Shown here in pieces: positions 7,684-16,458 of a stretch of 32,698 bases of DNA. The position numbers and the translations under genes were made by a program. Below the pieces are notes generated by a model. The model did not search any database, was not told the DNA's origin, and saw only the letters and a list, made by a program, of their open reading frames with translations. The first letter of the stretch is position 1, and each line of letters opens with the position of its first letter. This stretch comes from an uncultured Lachnospiraceae bacterium (GTDB lineage: Bacteria > Bacillota > Clostridia > Lachnospirales > Lachnospiraceae): contig CAJUHY010000030.1 of NCBI GenBank assembly GCA_910585895.1, forward strand, positions 1 to 32,698. Direction: 5' to 3'.

Positions 7684-8652
7684 CTACTCACAGGGATAAA
7701 CCATCCCCCACTGCTCACGGATAGTATCTAACAATTCCATCACCAACAGTATCTGGCTGTGAGGCATCTCCTCGCATTCCGTCCTGCCCTCCTCAATTGC
7801 CTTGATACAGGACAATACTTCATATTCATAGCCATTAATCTGAGGCGGAACCTGATAACAGGCGGTCATCTTGCGCTCCAGATTAAAGACACGGATTTCT
7901 TCACAGTTATTGATATTCTGTACTTCCAGATAACCCTTGTCGCCGCTGATTACGCCCTGGCGGTCGGTCTGCGCCAGCATATCGCTGTGCAGCACAGCCA
8001 TCTTCCCATCTGCAAAAGTCAGCGTGATGCTGTTCATCCAGTCCACGCCCCTCGGGGACATAATGGCAGATGCATTTACCTCTTTTACCGCCCCCTGAAA
8101 TGCCATCAACGCAAAGTTAATCGGATAAACGCCCAAATCCAACAGTGCCCCGCCTGCAAGTTCAGGACTCTGCATGCGCTCCACATGCGGGAGAATGTAA
8201 CCAAGGTTTGCCGTCAGGGAGGTCACATTTCCCAGAACCCCCTCTGCCAAAAGTTCGTCAATCATTTTACGGCTCGGCATATAGCGCGTCCAGATTGCCT
8301 CCGCCAGCAGAAGCCCCTTCTCCTCAGATAACTGAATCAGCTTTTTCGCCTGCCTGGCATTCACCGTAAACGCTTTTTCCACCAGCACATGCTTGCCATG
8401 TTCCAGACACAACCTGGCATGTTCATAATGGTGGGAATGCGGGGACGCCACATAGACAAGTTCCACCTGCGGGTCCTTTGCCAGTTCCTCATAGGAGCCA
8501 TAGGCTTTCTCAAACCCCCATTGCTCTGCAAAATCCGCCGCACGTCCGTAATCCCTGGACGCCACGGCGTAACGTTCTATCTTCTCAATCTCCGAAACTG
8601 CCCTTGCCATGCTGTGGGCAATATGCCCGGGTGCTAAAATTGCAAATTTCAT
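7684..8652 (-). CDS. Gfo/Idh/MocA family oxidoreductase
   Basis: The 322-residue cytoplasmic NAD(P)-dependent dehydrogenase has an N-terminal Rossmann fold (FAILAPGHIAHSMARA, 3-18). VEKAFTVNARQAKKL (91-105) holds the EK motif whose Lys binds cofactor and substrate; the usual EKP is EKA here. The C-terminal half is the mixed alpha/beta domain typical of the family (GGALLDLGVYPI). The nucleotide loop is A-P-G-H-I-A where G-x-G-x-I-A is common, losing the first Gly. Start 8652 is chosen over 8676 because AGGAAGGAG lies about 10 bases ahead. It is a single gene with its own promoter. Substrate unknown; relatives act on sugars, inositols or dihydrodiols. Confidence 0.9.
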   Translation of the reverse strand: MKFAILAPGHIAHSMARAVSEIEKIERYAVASRDYGRAADFAEQWGFEKAYGSYEELAKDPQVELVYVASPHSHHYEHARLCLEHGKHVLVEKAFTVNARQAKKLIQLSEEKGLLLAEAIWTRYMPSRKMIDELLAEGVLGNVTSLTANLGYILPHVERMQSPELAGGALLDLGVYPINFALMAFQGAVKEVNASAIMSPRGVDWMNSITLTFADGKMAVLHSDMLAQTDRQGVISGDKGYLEVQNINNCEEIRVFNLERKMTACYQVPPQINGYEYEVLSCIKAIEEGRTECEEMPHSQILLVMELLDTIREQWGMVYPCE

Positions 8653-8708
8653 TCGTTGATAACTCCTTCCTGTCAACCTTTACAAAAATGTTCTATCACA
8701 CAAATTTC

Positions 8709-8737
8709 ATTATATACAATATCCAGACACATGAAAA
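8709..8737 (-). promoter_or_regulatory. Probable promoter of the oxidoreductase gene
   Basis: The minus strand reads TTTTCA (8732-8737), 17 bases, then TATAAT (8709-8714), about 57 bases ahead of the start codon. The -10 is perfect and the -35 weak. Confidence 0.5.
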
Positions 8738-8768
8738 GCACTACTTTAAATTTATGCGCCCTTCCCTT

Positions 8769-10709
8769 TTAAAAAGACACTGCCTGCCCGGCAGCATACT
8801 CTCCAAACGTTCCTTTCCTATCACGTTTTACCTCATAGAGCGCCTCATCCGCATGTCCGAGGAGTTCAGATAGCACAGAATTATCATCCGCTGTCCATGC
8901 AAATCCTGCGGAAGCGCTGATTGTCCTCGTTTCCGTTGCCGACAGTTGAATTTGGTTCTGTGCCAGCTCCTCATAAAAGCCAGTCAGATATTCTTCAATC
9001 TCATCCCTTCCCTGACAGGCATAAATCATCATGCAGAATTCATCGCCTGAACGCCTTGCCGTCAGAAAATGTTCGCGCGGCATACTGCTCATGACAGCAG
9101 CAAAACTCTGCAGGTAACGGTCGCCCACATCATGCCCGAACGTATCGTTAATGCCCTTGAAATAATCAAGGTCCAGCATAACGACAGCACAAACCTCTCC
9201 AGCCTCAAGACCATGTATTTGCTCCTCTGCCAGCTGTTTAAAATGCTGGAATTTGAACAAACCAGTCAGCGGGTCATGGGTGTTCTCATAGCGCATACGC
9301 TTTTTCTCCATAATATCTGCCGTAACATCTGTGATTACGCCAAGTTTTCCTTGCAGAGATTCAGACATATGAATCCGCACATACTTATCCTCATTGATTT
9401 GGTAGACATCTGTTTCCCCCTCAATGGCTTCAGCGGTAACTTTCTGAATATACGCGTCAAATTCATCTGCATTTTTACAGAATTCGGCGACTTCCTTATT
9501 GGAAATGCCAAGCAGCTCTCCTAATCCCAAGGTAACAAATACATGGTTAATTCCATTCTCATACTCAAATGCTGCCAGAGGAATCCCGCTGATTTCAATA
9601 ATTGCAGATATCCTGTTTGAAATACTTACAATGCTTGTTACCATCGCATTGATGCCTCGGCTCAGTTCTTCAAACTCACGGTTTCCTCCTACGGATACCG
9701 TAGTATCAAGGTTGCCGTCTGTGATGGAAGAGAGATTTTCGTTAATTTGGTGTATCCCATCTATGACCTTACTCTTGACCAGATAATTCAGCAGCAGGAT
9801 GATAGCTGCCTCAATAAAAAGCAGATAAAAAAGTGTAATGACAGTATTTCCCATCATCTTCTCCATCAAATCTTCTGCCGGCAGGGCGGCGCAGATTAAA
9901 ACATCCTCGTTCCTGCGGCTTACCACGTACCTCCGCGCCCCATCCGTTCCTATTTTATAGGCGCCCAGCTCGCACTCTAAAAGCGCATCCAGCTGATAAT
10001 ACTGCCCCACGGAACCTTTTTCTGTATCCGATGAATACCCTAGAACTTCTCCTGTCTCACTGTCAACGACAAAGAGCTCCTCTCCCACATCTGTGGGAAA
10101 TCTTGAGAACATATAGTCATAGGTATTTCTTGACTGTGCCTCCATCTGCCTCTTGGGTTGAAATCCAACCTGCACAATTCCTTTTTGTCCTTTTCTTACT
10201 ACCCCCACATACTGCCTGATGATACCTGCCGCGGCATTAGGCTGAGGATCCTGAATCAAGTATGCATCCTCGTTATCACTCTCTAACAGGGAGAGAAATG
10301 CACGTGTCTGCTCATGGTCCGCCATATCGATTCCCACATATTCAGAGACTGAAGCAGAGACAATAATTCCATTTTCGTCTATGACATGAAGCTCATCAAC
10401 ATCGAGCAATTTTGCTAGATACTGCATCTTAGAGACGTCCATGGAGACGTCCTCCTGCCGATCCACTACATAGGCTGCCGCCCTTGCTCTGGTAAGATAG
10501 TCCTTGTCCAGATTTCTCTTCAGCAGTTCCAACTCCCTGCGGTTATTGTCAAGCGTATGTATCACCTGCCCAATCTTTGCTTGAAAACTGTTAAATTGCT
10601 GAATTTCCAACGAATGCTTACTAAGCATCACATTGATAATAAGAATTAAAAAAATTGCCGCTGTTATAATTGTGACCACATATTTATTAAAGGTTTTCTG
10701 CATAAGCAT
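8769..10709 (-). CDS. Membrane sensor diguanylate cyclase (HAMP-PAS-like-GGDEF)
   Basis: The 646-residue protein is predicted to make cyclic di-GMP in response to an external signal. A transmembrane helix (about 11-29) precedes a large extracellular sensor of dCache/PAS-like character (about 35-285), a second helix (289-310), a HAMP linker (about 311-365), a weak PAS-like region (about 370-465) and a GGDEF domain (about 475-640). The catalytic motif is SGDEF (554-558), a conservative change from GGDEF. LDLDYFKGINDTFGH (512-526) has the metal and guanine contacts. The feedback I-site RxxD is not intact (R545-E-H-F548). ATG 10703 is an alternative start. It lies 68 bases after the kinase gene and has its own extended -10. 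Confidence 0.9.
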   Translation of the reverse strand: MLMQKTFNKYVVTIITAAIFLILIINVMLSKHSLEIQQFNSFQAKIGQVIHTLDNNRRELELLKRNLDKDYLTRARAAAYVVDRQEDVSMDVSKMQYLAKLLDVDELHVIDENGIIVSASVSEYVGIDMADHEQTRAFLSLLESDNEDAYLIQDPQPNAAAGIIRQYVGVVRKGQKGIVQVGFQPKRQMEAQSRNTYDYMFSRFPTDVGEELFVVDSETGEVLGYSSDTEKGSVGQYYQLDALLECELGAYKIGTDGARRYVVSRRNEDVLICAALPAEDLMEKMMGNTVITLFYLLFIEAAIILLLNYLVKSKVIDGIHQINENLSSITDGNLDTTVSVGGNREFEELSRGINAMVTSIVSISNRISAIIEISGIPLAAFEYENGINHVFVTLGLGELLGISNKEVAEFCKNADEFDAYIQKVTAEAIEGETDVYQINEDKYVRIHMSESLQGKLGVITDVTADIMEKKRMRYENTHDPLTGLFKFQHFKQLAEEQIHGLEAGEVCAVVMLDLDYFKGINDTFGHDVGDRYLQSFAAVMSSMPREHFLTARRSGDEFCMMIYACQGRDEIEEYLTGFYEELAQNQIQLSATETRTISASAGFAWTADDNSVLSELLGHADEALYEVKRDRKGTFGEYAAGQAVSF

Positions 10710-10738
10710 TCATCTCTTTCTCTGTCTGTTTCTGCAAT

Positions 10739-10747
10739 ATTATATCA
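10739..10747 (-). promoter_or_regulatory. Extended -10 ahead of the GGDEF gene
   Basis: The minus strand reads TG-A-TATAAT, a perfect extended -10 with no good -35, about 30 bases ahead of the start. It suggests that the GGDEF gene can be transcribed apart from the two-component genes upstream. Confidence 0.45.
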
Positions 10748-10777
10748 TGCCTCCTCCCTTTATTAATTCCTTTTTTT

Positions 10778-12076
10778 TCACAAATTAACCCGAATTTTCG
10801 CAAAGAGCAAGAAGTGGAAAATGCCCGAGTCACAGTAACAGCCAATGTTTCCTCCTATCTTATCAGAGAATATCTGTACGCTCTGCATCCCCAAACCATG
10901 TCCATGTCCGGCCTTACTGTGCGGAAATCCCGTCTGCTCGTCAAAAAAAATCTCCTTCTCAAACTCATTCTGTATATGGATGAGTACGTGTTCCTGCGTG
11001 CAATCAATTTTTATCTCCACACGCTTTTCTTTTTCCTCGAACTCCTCCACACACTTCATGGCATTTTCAAGCAGATTGGCAATAACAGTTGCAAATTCAT
11101 AATCATTGAACGGCAGTTCTTTCGGCACTACCGCTTCCATCTGCACGGTAATAGCAGAGGCCTGCGCCTTTTCCAGCAAATGTGAGAGAATGGAATTGGT
11201 GATCAGGTTATCGCAGTATTTGATGATTTTATTCTCATCAGAAATTATATTTACATGTTCAATCAATTTTCTGATTTCATCATACTCGCCCTGCTCTAAT
11301 AAGGAATTAATCAAACTAAAATAATGCCGCATATCGTGCCGCAATATTTTAAGATTCCTTTCAGACTGTTCCACCAGGTTGTATTGACCCTCCAAGCCTT
11401 TAATATAAGAAGAAAAAAACACATTTTTCCAATAAATCCCTGTCCGCTCAGCTTCACTCTCCAGATACCGCAGGACTACCACATAAGATATGAACATTGT
11501 CAGAATAAACAGCATGACGCTAAGAATATTCTGAGAATTTTCCTCAAGTGTATAAGGAAAATATATAAGGCTGGAAAAACCACAATAGAAGAATACCGGA
11601 ATCAAACACAGCTCCCACCACCATTTCATGGTATCCCTGTCCTGATACCTGAGCCATATACCCCTAATCCTAAAACATAAGAATATTAAAATTCCTGCAT
11701 GAACCACACTGCTTCCTGTGATGGCAAACAACGTACTGCCCGTCCATATATGCAGAATCGTCGCTGTTACGCCTCCCGCTATCACATAGTTGGAAGCGCT
11801 GAGACTCATAAACAAAGCCTTGCTGTCCCTCTTTTTTGAAATCAACAGGCTTGTAAGCTGCGTCACCAGTATCTGGAACACAGTCAACACCGCACAGGAC
11901 AAAGGGTTGTCTTCCAGAATATTAAATTGCAGATAATCCGATATGCCCAAAGCCAGAAACGCCGAAAAGCAAATACCTGCCGTCTTCACTTTAGAATAAC
12001 GGTGTTCAATAAAAAGATATATGAACAGCATCAGAAATACATGGCTCATCAGATAAGAAATATTTCTATAATACAT
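10778..12076 (-). CDS. Sensor histidine kinase with GHKL ATPase domain
   Basis: The 432-residue membrane kinase is of the AgrC/LytS-like GHKL type and is expected to phosphorylate the response regulator encoded just before it. The first 205 residues form about six hydrophobic helices. A coiled linker (about 205-240) leads to the H-box LRHDMRHYF (245-253) with His247. The ATP-binding domain has the N-box NLLENA (334-339) and the G-box GHGHGLGM (390-397). Start 12076 (MYYRN) is chosen because AGGGAG stands eight bases ahead; the ATG at 12100 would overlap the preceding gene and lacks a ribosome binding site. The gap to the regulator stop is 11 bases. The signal is unknown and no agrD-like peptide gene was seen. 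Confidence 0.9.
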   Translation of the reverse strand: MYYRNISYLMSHVFLMLFIYLFIEHRYSKVKTAGICFSAFLALGISDYLQFNILEDNPLSCAVLTVFQILVTQLTSLLISKKRDSKALFMSLSASNYVIAGGVTATILHIWTGSTLFAITGSSVVHAGILIFLCFRIRGIWLRYQDRDTMKWWWELCLIPVFFYCGFSSLIYFPYTLEENSQNILSVMLFILTMFISYVVVLRYLESEAERTGIYWKNVFFSSYIKGLEGQYNLVEQSERNLKILRHDMRHYFSLINSLLEQGEYDEIRKLIEHVNIISDENKIIKYCDNLITNSILSHLLEKAQASAITVQMEAVVPKELPFNDYEFATVIANLLENAMKCVEEFEEKEKRVEIKIDCTQEHVLIHIQNEFEKEIFFDEQTGFPHSKAGHGHGLGMQSVQIFSDKIGGNIGCYCDSGIFHFLLFAKIRVNL

Positions 12077-12087
12077 GCCTTTGCTCC

Positions 12088-12816
12088 CTACATATAACAT
12101 TCCGAAATGAACAGCAGATATTCCCGCTTCACATTGGCAGTCCTGGTTTTACTGACAGGAATCCGCCTGCCGCTCTCCATGAGAATATTTCCCGGTTCCA
12201 ACTTTTTTATATGGTTCATATTGATGAGAAAAGATTTGTGAACCCGCAGGAAATTTTTATCACCGGCAATTTCCCTGATTTCCTCATCAAAGGATTTGCG
12301 TATAAAAATACTTCTCACTATCTCCTTATCTGTCAGAAAAACATTGAGCATCCGTGAATAATTTTCAATGTACTCTATCCTGGAATACGGCACTGACACC
12401 GTCCCCATCTTCGTCTTAACTGGAAAAAGAATATCAGCATTTACTTTAATATGGGACACAGCAAAATCCAACGCTTCAAAAAAATCTTTTTCGCTGACTG
12501 GTTTTAACAGATAACGCGCGGCATGTACCCCATATGCCTCCAAAGCAAAATCATCCGAGGAGGTGAGGTAGATAATGACACTCTTGCTGCCAACTTCGCG
12601 CAGCAGACTGCCAATATCAATCCCTGTCTTCTCAGACATAATCATATCCAATACATAAATGTCTGCCAGCTCTCCTCTGGAAATACGTTCATATAATATG
12701 CAGGCATCCGCATAGCTTTCTACCTCAAGACGGATGCCTGCATTCATATACGTTTCCAGCAGCTTCTCCACATTCTGCAAATCCCTGATGCAATCGTCGC
12801 AGATTACTACTTTCAT
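12088..12816 (-). CDS. LytTR-family response regulator
   Basis: The 242-residue cytoplasmic transcription factor has a receiver domain (1-115) with acidic pocket DD (7-8), phospho-acceptor Asp57 in YVLDMIM, and Lys105 in LLKPV. The C-terminal LytTR DNA-binding domain (about 140-240) shows the typical YIENYSRMLNVF and FLRVHKSFLINMNHI signatures. Start 12816 is set by the standard MKVVICDD opening of the receiver; the TTG at 12864 directly abutting the transporter stop is less likely. The Shine-Dalgarno is poor. It lies 48 bases after the NSS transporter gene and 11 before the kinase gene, so the three are probably co-transcribed and the transporter is a candidate target. Confidence 0.92.
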   Translation of the reverse strand: MKVVICDDCIRDLQNVEKLLETYMNAGIRLEVESYADACILYERISRGELADIYVLDMIMSEKTGIDIGSLLREVGSKSVIIYLTSSDDFALEAYGVHAARYLLKPVSEKDFFEALDFAVSHIKVNADILFPVKTKMGTVSVPYSRIEYIENYSRMLNVFLTDKEIVRSIFIRKSFDEEIREIAGDKNFLRVHKSFLINMNHIKKLEPGNILMESGRRIPVSKTRTANVKREYLLFISECYM

Positions 12817-12864
12817 AATAACTTTTCTGCTGCCGCAAACTTGGGCAGCATACCCCCTTCCCAA

Positions 12865-14268
12865 CTAGATTATGGTGAGGATTCCCACTGATTTGAGCAG
12901 CAGGATAACTAACAATACCGGAGCAATATATTTTACCATCACAATATAGAGCCTGCGTCTGCCAAATTTGGCTCCGCCTTTCTCCACCTCATCGACAATT
13001 GTTTTAGGCTTTAATATCCAGCCAATCAGGATACAGGTGCCGATTGCCACCAGCGGCATGAACAGGTTATTGCTGAGGTAATCCATAATATCAAGAATCT
13101 GCGCAGTTGCGCCATTGGGCAGCTTAAATTCAAAGTACCATTTATTATAACCCAAACATACAGCAATTCCGCCGATAAGCGCAATGCCCATCTCAATTAG
13201 GGAGGCTTTCAGCCTAGAGAGATGGAACTTGTCCATCAAACTCGAAACCACTGCCTCCATTACGGAGATAGCGCTGGTCAGCGCTGCAAAGAGTACCATA
13301 GCAAAAAACAGACAGCCAATCACATTTCCCACTTTGCCCATTGCCGCAAATACCTTGGGCAGCGAAACGAACATCAGACTGGGACCGGAAGCTTCCATGC
13401 CTTCTCTGCCCATAAAGGTGAACACTGCCGGGATAATCATGACGCCGGCAAGGAATGCCACAACGGTATCAAAAATCTCAATCTGATTAATTGAACGCAC
13501 CAGATTGTCCTCGTCTTTCACATAGGAGCCATATGCCACCATGATTCCCATGGCAACGCTGAGACTGAAAAACAGCTGCCCCATAGCATCCAAAAGCACG
13601 GTAAAGAATCCTTTTAACGTGAGACCGCTGAAATCAGGCACCACATAAATCTTAAGTCCCTCAAGCCCGCTTCTGGTAACACCCTGAGCATCCGTGTGGG
13701 AAATCGTCAGTGAAAACACAGCAATACCCAGCACAAGCAGGATTAAAACCGGCATCAGTATCTTAGAAAATTTCTCAATGCCATTGTTGACGCCGAGAAT
13801 AATTATAATGGACACCACCGCAAGGAAAATCACCAGCAGCACCATCGGCGAAACCTCCTGGGTAATAAAGCCTGTAAAATAGTCATCTCCTGCCGCCTGC
13901 AGTCCCTCACCAGTGAGGAATGCAAGAAAATATTTCAGCACCCAGCCGCCGATTACACAGTAATACGGCAGGATAATAATCGGTACCAGACAGGCAAGCA
14001 CTCCCAAAAATCCCCATTTTGACTGTAATTTGCTGTATGCGGTCAATGGACTCTGCTTGGTCTTCCTGCCAATCGCAATCTCCGTCACCAGCAGCGTAAA
14101 ACCAAACGTCAGCGCCAGAATCAGATAAATGACCAGAAACAGCCCGCCTCCGTCCTTTGCTGCCAGATAAGGAAACCGCCAGATATTCCCCAATCCCACG
14201 GCGCTTCCAGCTGCCGCAAGGACAAAACCTATTGAGCCTGAAAATGAATTTCTTTTTTGTTTCTCCAT
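12865..14268 (-). CDS. Sodium-dependent transporter, SNF/NSS family
   Basis: The 467-residue inner-membrane symporter is of the neurotransmitter:sodium symporter family, which in bacteria takes up amino acids such as tryptophan, leucine or methionine with Na+. The unwound TM1 signature GSAVGLGNIWRFPYL, near residues 20-34, carries the sodium and substrate contacts. About 11-12 helices are expected from the length, closer to the MhsT/TnaT branch than to 12-helix LeuT. Start 14268 has GGAGG six bases upstream; the GTG at 14280 is inside the ribosome binding site. It is first in a minus-strand run followed by the response regulator and kinase, and divergent from the OPT gene. Substrate cannot be read. 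Confidence 0.93.
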   Translation of the reverse strand: MEKQKRNSFSGSIGFVLAAAGSAVGLGNIWRFPYLAAKDGGGLFLVIYLILALTFGFTLLVTEIAIGRKTKQSPLTAYSKLQSKWGFLGVLACLVPIIILPYYCVIGGWVLKYFLAFLTGEGLQAAGDDYFTGFITQEVSPMVLLVIFLAVVSIIIILGVNNGIEKFSKILMPVLILLVLGIAVFSLTISHTDAQGVTRSGLEGLKIYVVPDFSGLTLKGFFTVLLDAMGQLFFSLSVAMGIMVAYGSYVKDEDNLVRSINQIEIFDTVVAFLAGVMIIPAVFTFMGREGMEASGPSLMFVSLPKVFAAMGKVGNVIGCLFFAMVLFAALTSAISVMEAVVSSLMDKFHLSRLKASLIEMGIALIGGIAVCLGYNKWYFEFKLPNGATAQILDIMDYLSNNLFMPLVAIGTCILIGWILKPKTIVDEVEKGGAKFGRRRLYIVMVKYIAPVLLVILLLKSVGILTII

Positions 14269-14303
14269 AATTTCCTCCACTCCTTCTGAATTATATATCT
14301 CCT

Positions 14304-14332
14304 ATTGTACTGGCTTTTATCACATTTTACAA
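14304..14332 (-). promoter_or_regulatory. Probable promoter of the NSS transporter operon
   Basis: The minus strand reads TTGTAA (14327-14332), 17 bases, then TACAAT (14304-14309), 35 bases ahead of the start. Confidence 0.55.
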
Positions 14333-14350
14333 TCATAAGTTTCCAGTGTC

Positions 14351-14383
14351 TGGATTTTTTGTAAGAGAATTACAAAAAATCCA
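14351..14383. repeat. 14-bp perfect inverted repeat between divergent transporter promoters
   Basis: TGGATTTTTTGTAA (14351-14364) and TTACAAAAAATCCA (14370-14383) are exact reverse complements around a 5-base GAGAA loop. The repeat lies about 20 bases from the -35 of both flanking promoters. It could be a regulator operator, for instance for the LytTR protein, or a weak bidirectional terminator, since each strand carries an A/T run in the stem. No T-run follows the stem, so an operator is favoured. Confidence 0.8.
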
Positions 14384-14404
14384 ATCGTAAAAACGTGGAA
14401 TATG

Positions 14405-14433
14405 TGGACATATTGTTACAAATTTGTTAAAAT
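14405..14433 (+). promoter_or_regulatory. Probable promoter of the OPT transporter gene
   Basis: TGGACA (14405-14410), 17 bases, then TAAAAT (14428-14433), 33 bases before the start. A second possible pair (TTGTTA with TATTTA) overlaps it. Confidence 0.5.
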
Positions 14434-14466
14434 ACTATTTATTAAAAGCAAAGGAGAGTAAATGAA

Positions 14467-16407
14467 ATGAATGAGAACAAAGATTTCAAACCTTTTGTTC
14501 CCGCCAACAAGACAATGCCGGAATTCACGGTGACCTCTATCATTCTTGGAGTCATCCTGGCTATAATGTTTGGCGGAGCAAATGCATACCTCGGTCTGCG
14601 TGTGGGCATGACGGTATCCGCATCTATTCCGGCAGCGGTATTATCCATGGGAATTATCCGCGTAATTTTAGGAAAAGAATCTATCCTTGAGAACAATATG
14701 GTGCAGACCATCGGTTCCGCTGGTGAATCCGTGGCGGCCGGCACAATTTTCACCCTGCCGGCACTGTTCCTCTGGGCTTCCGAATGGGGCACTTCTTCCC
14801 CATCTCTGATAGAGATTGCCGTAATTGCATTTATCGGCGGCGCACTCGGAATCCTGTTCATGGTTCCCTTAAGGAAAGCCTTGATTGTGCAGGAACACGG
14901 TACGCTTCCATACCCGGAAGGAAAAGCATGTGCTGAAGTATTGATGGCAGGCGAGGAGGGCGGAGCCAAAGCTTCCACCGTATTCGCTGGTCTGGGCATT
15001 GCTGCAGCCTATAAGTTTATCACTGATGGCCTTAAAGTATTCCCCAGCGAGGTACATTACGAGATTCCGGCATACAAAGGTTCCGGTATCGGAATGGACG
15101 TGCTTCCGGCATTATTGGGTGTCGGCTATATCTGCGGTCCTAAAATTTCCTCTTATTTGTTCTGCGGAGGTACTCTGGGATGGTTCGTACTTATGCCTTT
15201 GATTGTACTGTTTGGCGGCGACATTGTAATGTTCCCGGCAGACGTGAGCATTACAGAACTTTACGCTAGTGGCGGTTCTTTTGCCATCTGGACAAACTAC
15301 ATCAAATATATCGGCGCCGGAGCTGTTGCCTGCGGCGGCGTTATGAGCCTGATTAAATCACTGCCCCTGATTGTCAAGACTTTCCGTGAAGCCATGAAAG
15401 GTTTCGGCAAAGGCGATGTTACAGACGAGCGTACAAACCAGGACTTAAATATCAAAGTAATCCTCATCGGCATTGCTGCCCTGACGCTTGCTATCTGGCT
15501 TATTCCGGTAATTCCGATTAACTTATTCGGAGCATTCCTGATTGTTATTTTCGGTTTCTTCTTCGCCACGGTTTCCTCCCGAATGGTAGGTCTCGTAGGA
15601 AGCAGCAACAACCCGGTTTCCGGTATGACGATTGCAACTCTGTTAGTTGCCACCATCGCTTTAAAGGCAACCGGCATGACCGGACAGCCAGGTATGATTG
15701 CCGCTATCGCTATCGGCGGCGTTATCTGTATCGTAGCGGCAATCGCCGGCGATACTTCTCAGGACTTAAAAACCGGTTACATTTTAGGTGCAACACCCAA
15801 GAAACAGCAGATTGGTGAGCTTGTGGGCGTATTTGCCTCTTCCCTTGCCATCGGCGGCGTCCTTTATCTGCTGCACATTGCATGGGGTTATGGTACGCCG
15901 CAGCTTCCGGCTCCTCAGGCAACTCTGATGAAGATGATTGTCGAGGGCGTTATGGATGGAAACCTGCCCTGGAATCTAATTTTTATCGGTGCGTTTATCG
16001 CCATTGTCGTAGAAATCCTCGGCATCCCGGTGCTGCCATTTGCCATCGGCTTATACCTGCCTATCCACTTAAGCACACCGATGATGGTCGGCGGTATTGT
16101 GAAATTCATTGTGGATAAGAAAAAGAACGCCAGTGAGAAAGAGAAAAAAGATGCAGACGCCAACGGCATCCTCTTCTCCTCCGGCTTGATTGCAGGCGAA
16201 GGTCTGGTAGGTATCCTGCTCGCTATCCTGACAGTCATCCCAATTAGAGACAGCAACGTCGGAGATATTATCGCTTCCGCCCTGCCAGGGATGATTCCCA
16301 TACTCACGAACGCCAGCTTCGGCAATATCGTTGGTCTGGTTGCCTTTGCACTGCTGACATTATCCCTGTGGTCCTTCTGCTACCGTAACGTTAAGAAATC
16401 AAAATAA
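14467..16407 (+). CDS. OPT family oligopeptide transporter
   Basis: The 646-residue polytopic membrane protein is expected to import small peptides or metal-chelate-like compounds with protons. Hydrophobic segments run throughout, beginning near VTSIILGVILAIMFGGANAY (about 21-40). GLRVGMTVSASIPAAVLSMGI and the NNPVSGMTIATLLV segment (about 380-393) are typical of the bacterial OPT branch. A basic loop with KKKNASEKEKKDAD (about 550-565) faces the cytoplasm. AAGGAG sits 10 bases ahead of the ATG. It is divergent from the NSS transporter and followed 51 bases later by the PqqD-like gene, with no terminator between. Confidence 0.95.
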   Translation: MNENKDFKPFVPANKTMPEFTVTSIILGVILAIMFGGANAYLGLRVGMTVSASIPAAVLSMGIIRVILGKESILENNMVQTIGSAGESVAAGTIFTLPALFLWASEWGTSSPSLIEIAVIAFIGGALGILFMVPLRKALIVQEHGTLPYPEGKACAEVLMAGEEGGAKASTVFAGLGIAAAYKFITDGLKVFPSEVHYEIPAYKGSGIGMDVLPALLGVGYICGPKISSYLFCGGTLGWFVLMPLIVLFGGDIVMFPADVSITELYASGGSFAIWTNYIKYIGAGAVACGGVMSLIKSLPLIVKTFREAMKGFGKGDVTDERTNQDLNIKVILIGIAALTLAIWLIPVIPINLFGAFLIVIFGFFFATVSSRMVGLVGSSNNPVSGMTIATLLVATIALKATGMTGQPGMIAAIAIGGVICIVAAIAGDTSQDLKTGYILGATPKKQQIGELVGVFASSLAIGGVLYLLHIAWGYGTPQLPAPQATLMKMIVEGVMDGNLPWNLIFIGAFIAIVVEILGIPVLPFAIGLYLPIHLSTPMMVGGIVKFIVDKKKNASEKEKKDADANGILFSSGLIAGEGLVGILLAILTVIPIRDSNVGDIIASALPGMIPILTNASFGNIVGLVAFALLTLSLWSFCYRNVKKSK

Positions 16408-16458
16408 TTGCCGCTGTATGACATGAGCCAGACAGCGCAAATGGTTAAAGGAGCATAT

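Noticed and set aside
10745..10760. Strong GGGAGGAGG ahead of an ATG upstream of the GGDEF gene
   Set aside because: The ATG is followed one codon later by a stop, and the same bases form part of an extended -10 promoter.
14442..14999. 185-residue minus-strand frame inside the OPT gene
   Set aside because: It is the antisense shadow of a clear OPT coding frame, has no ribosome binding site and shows no family signature.
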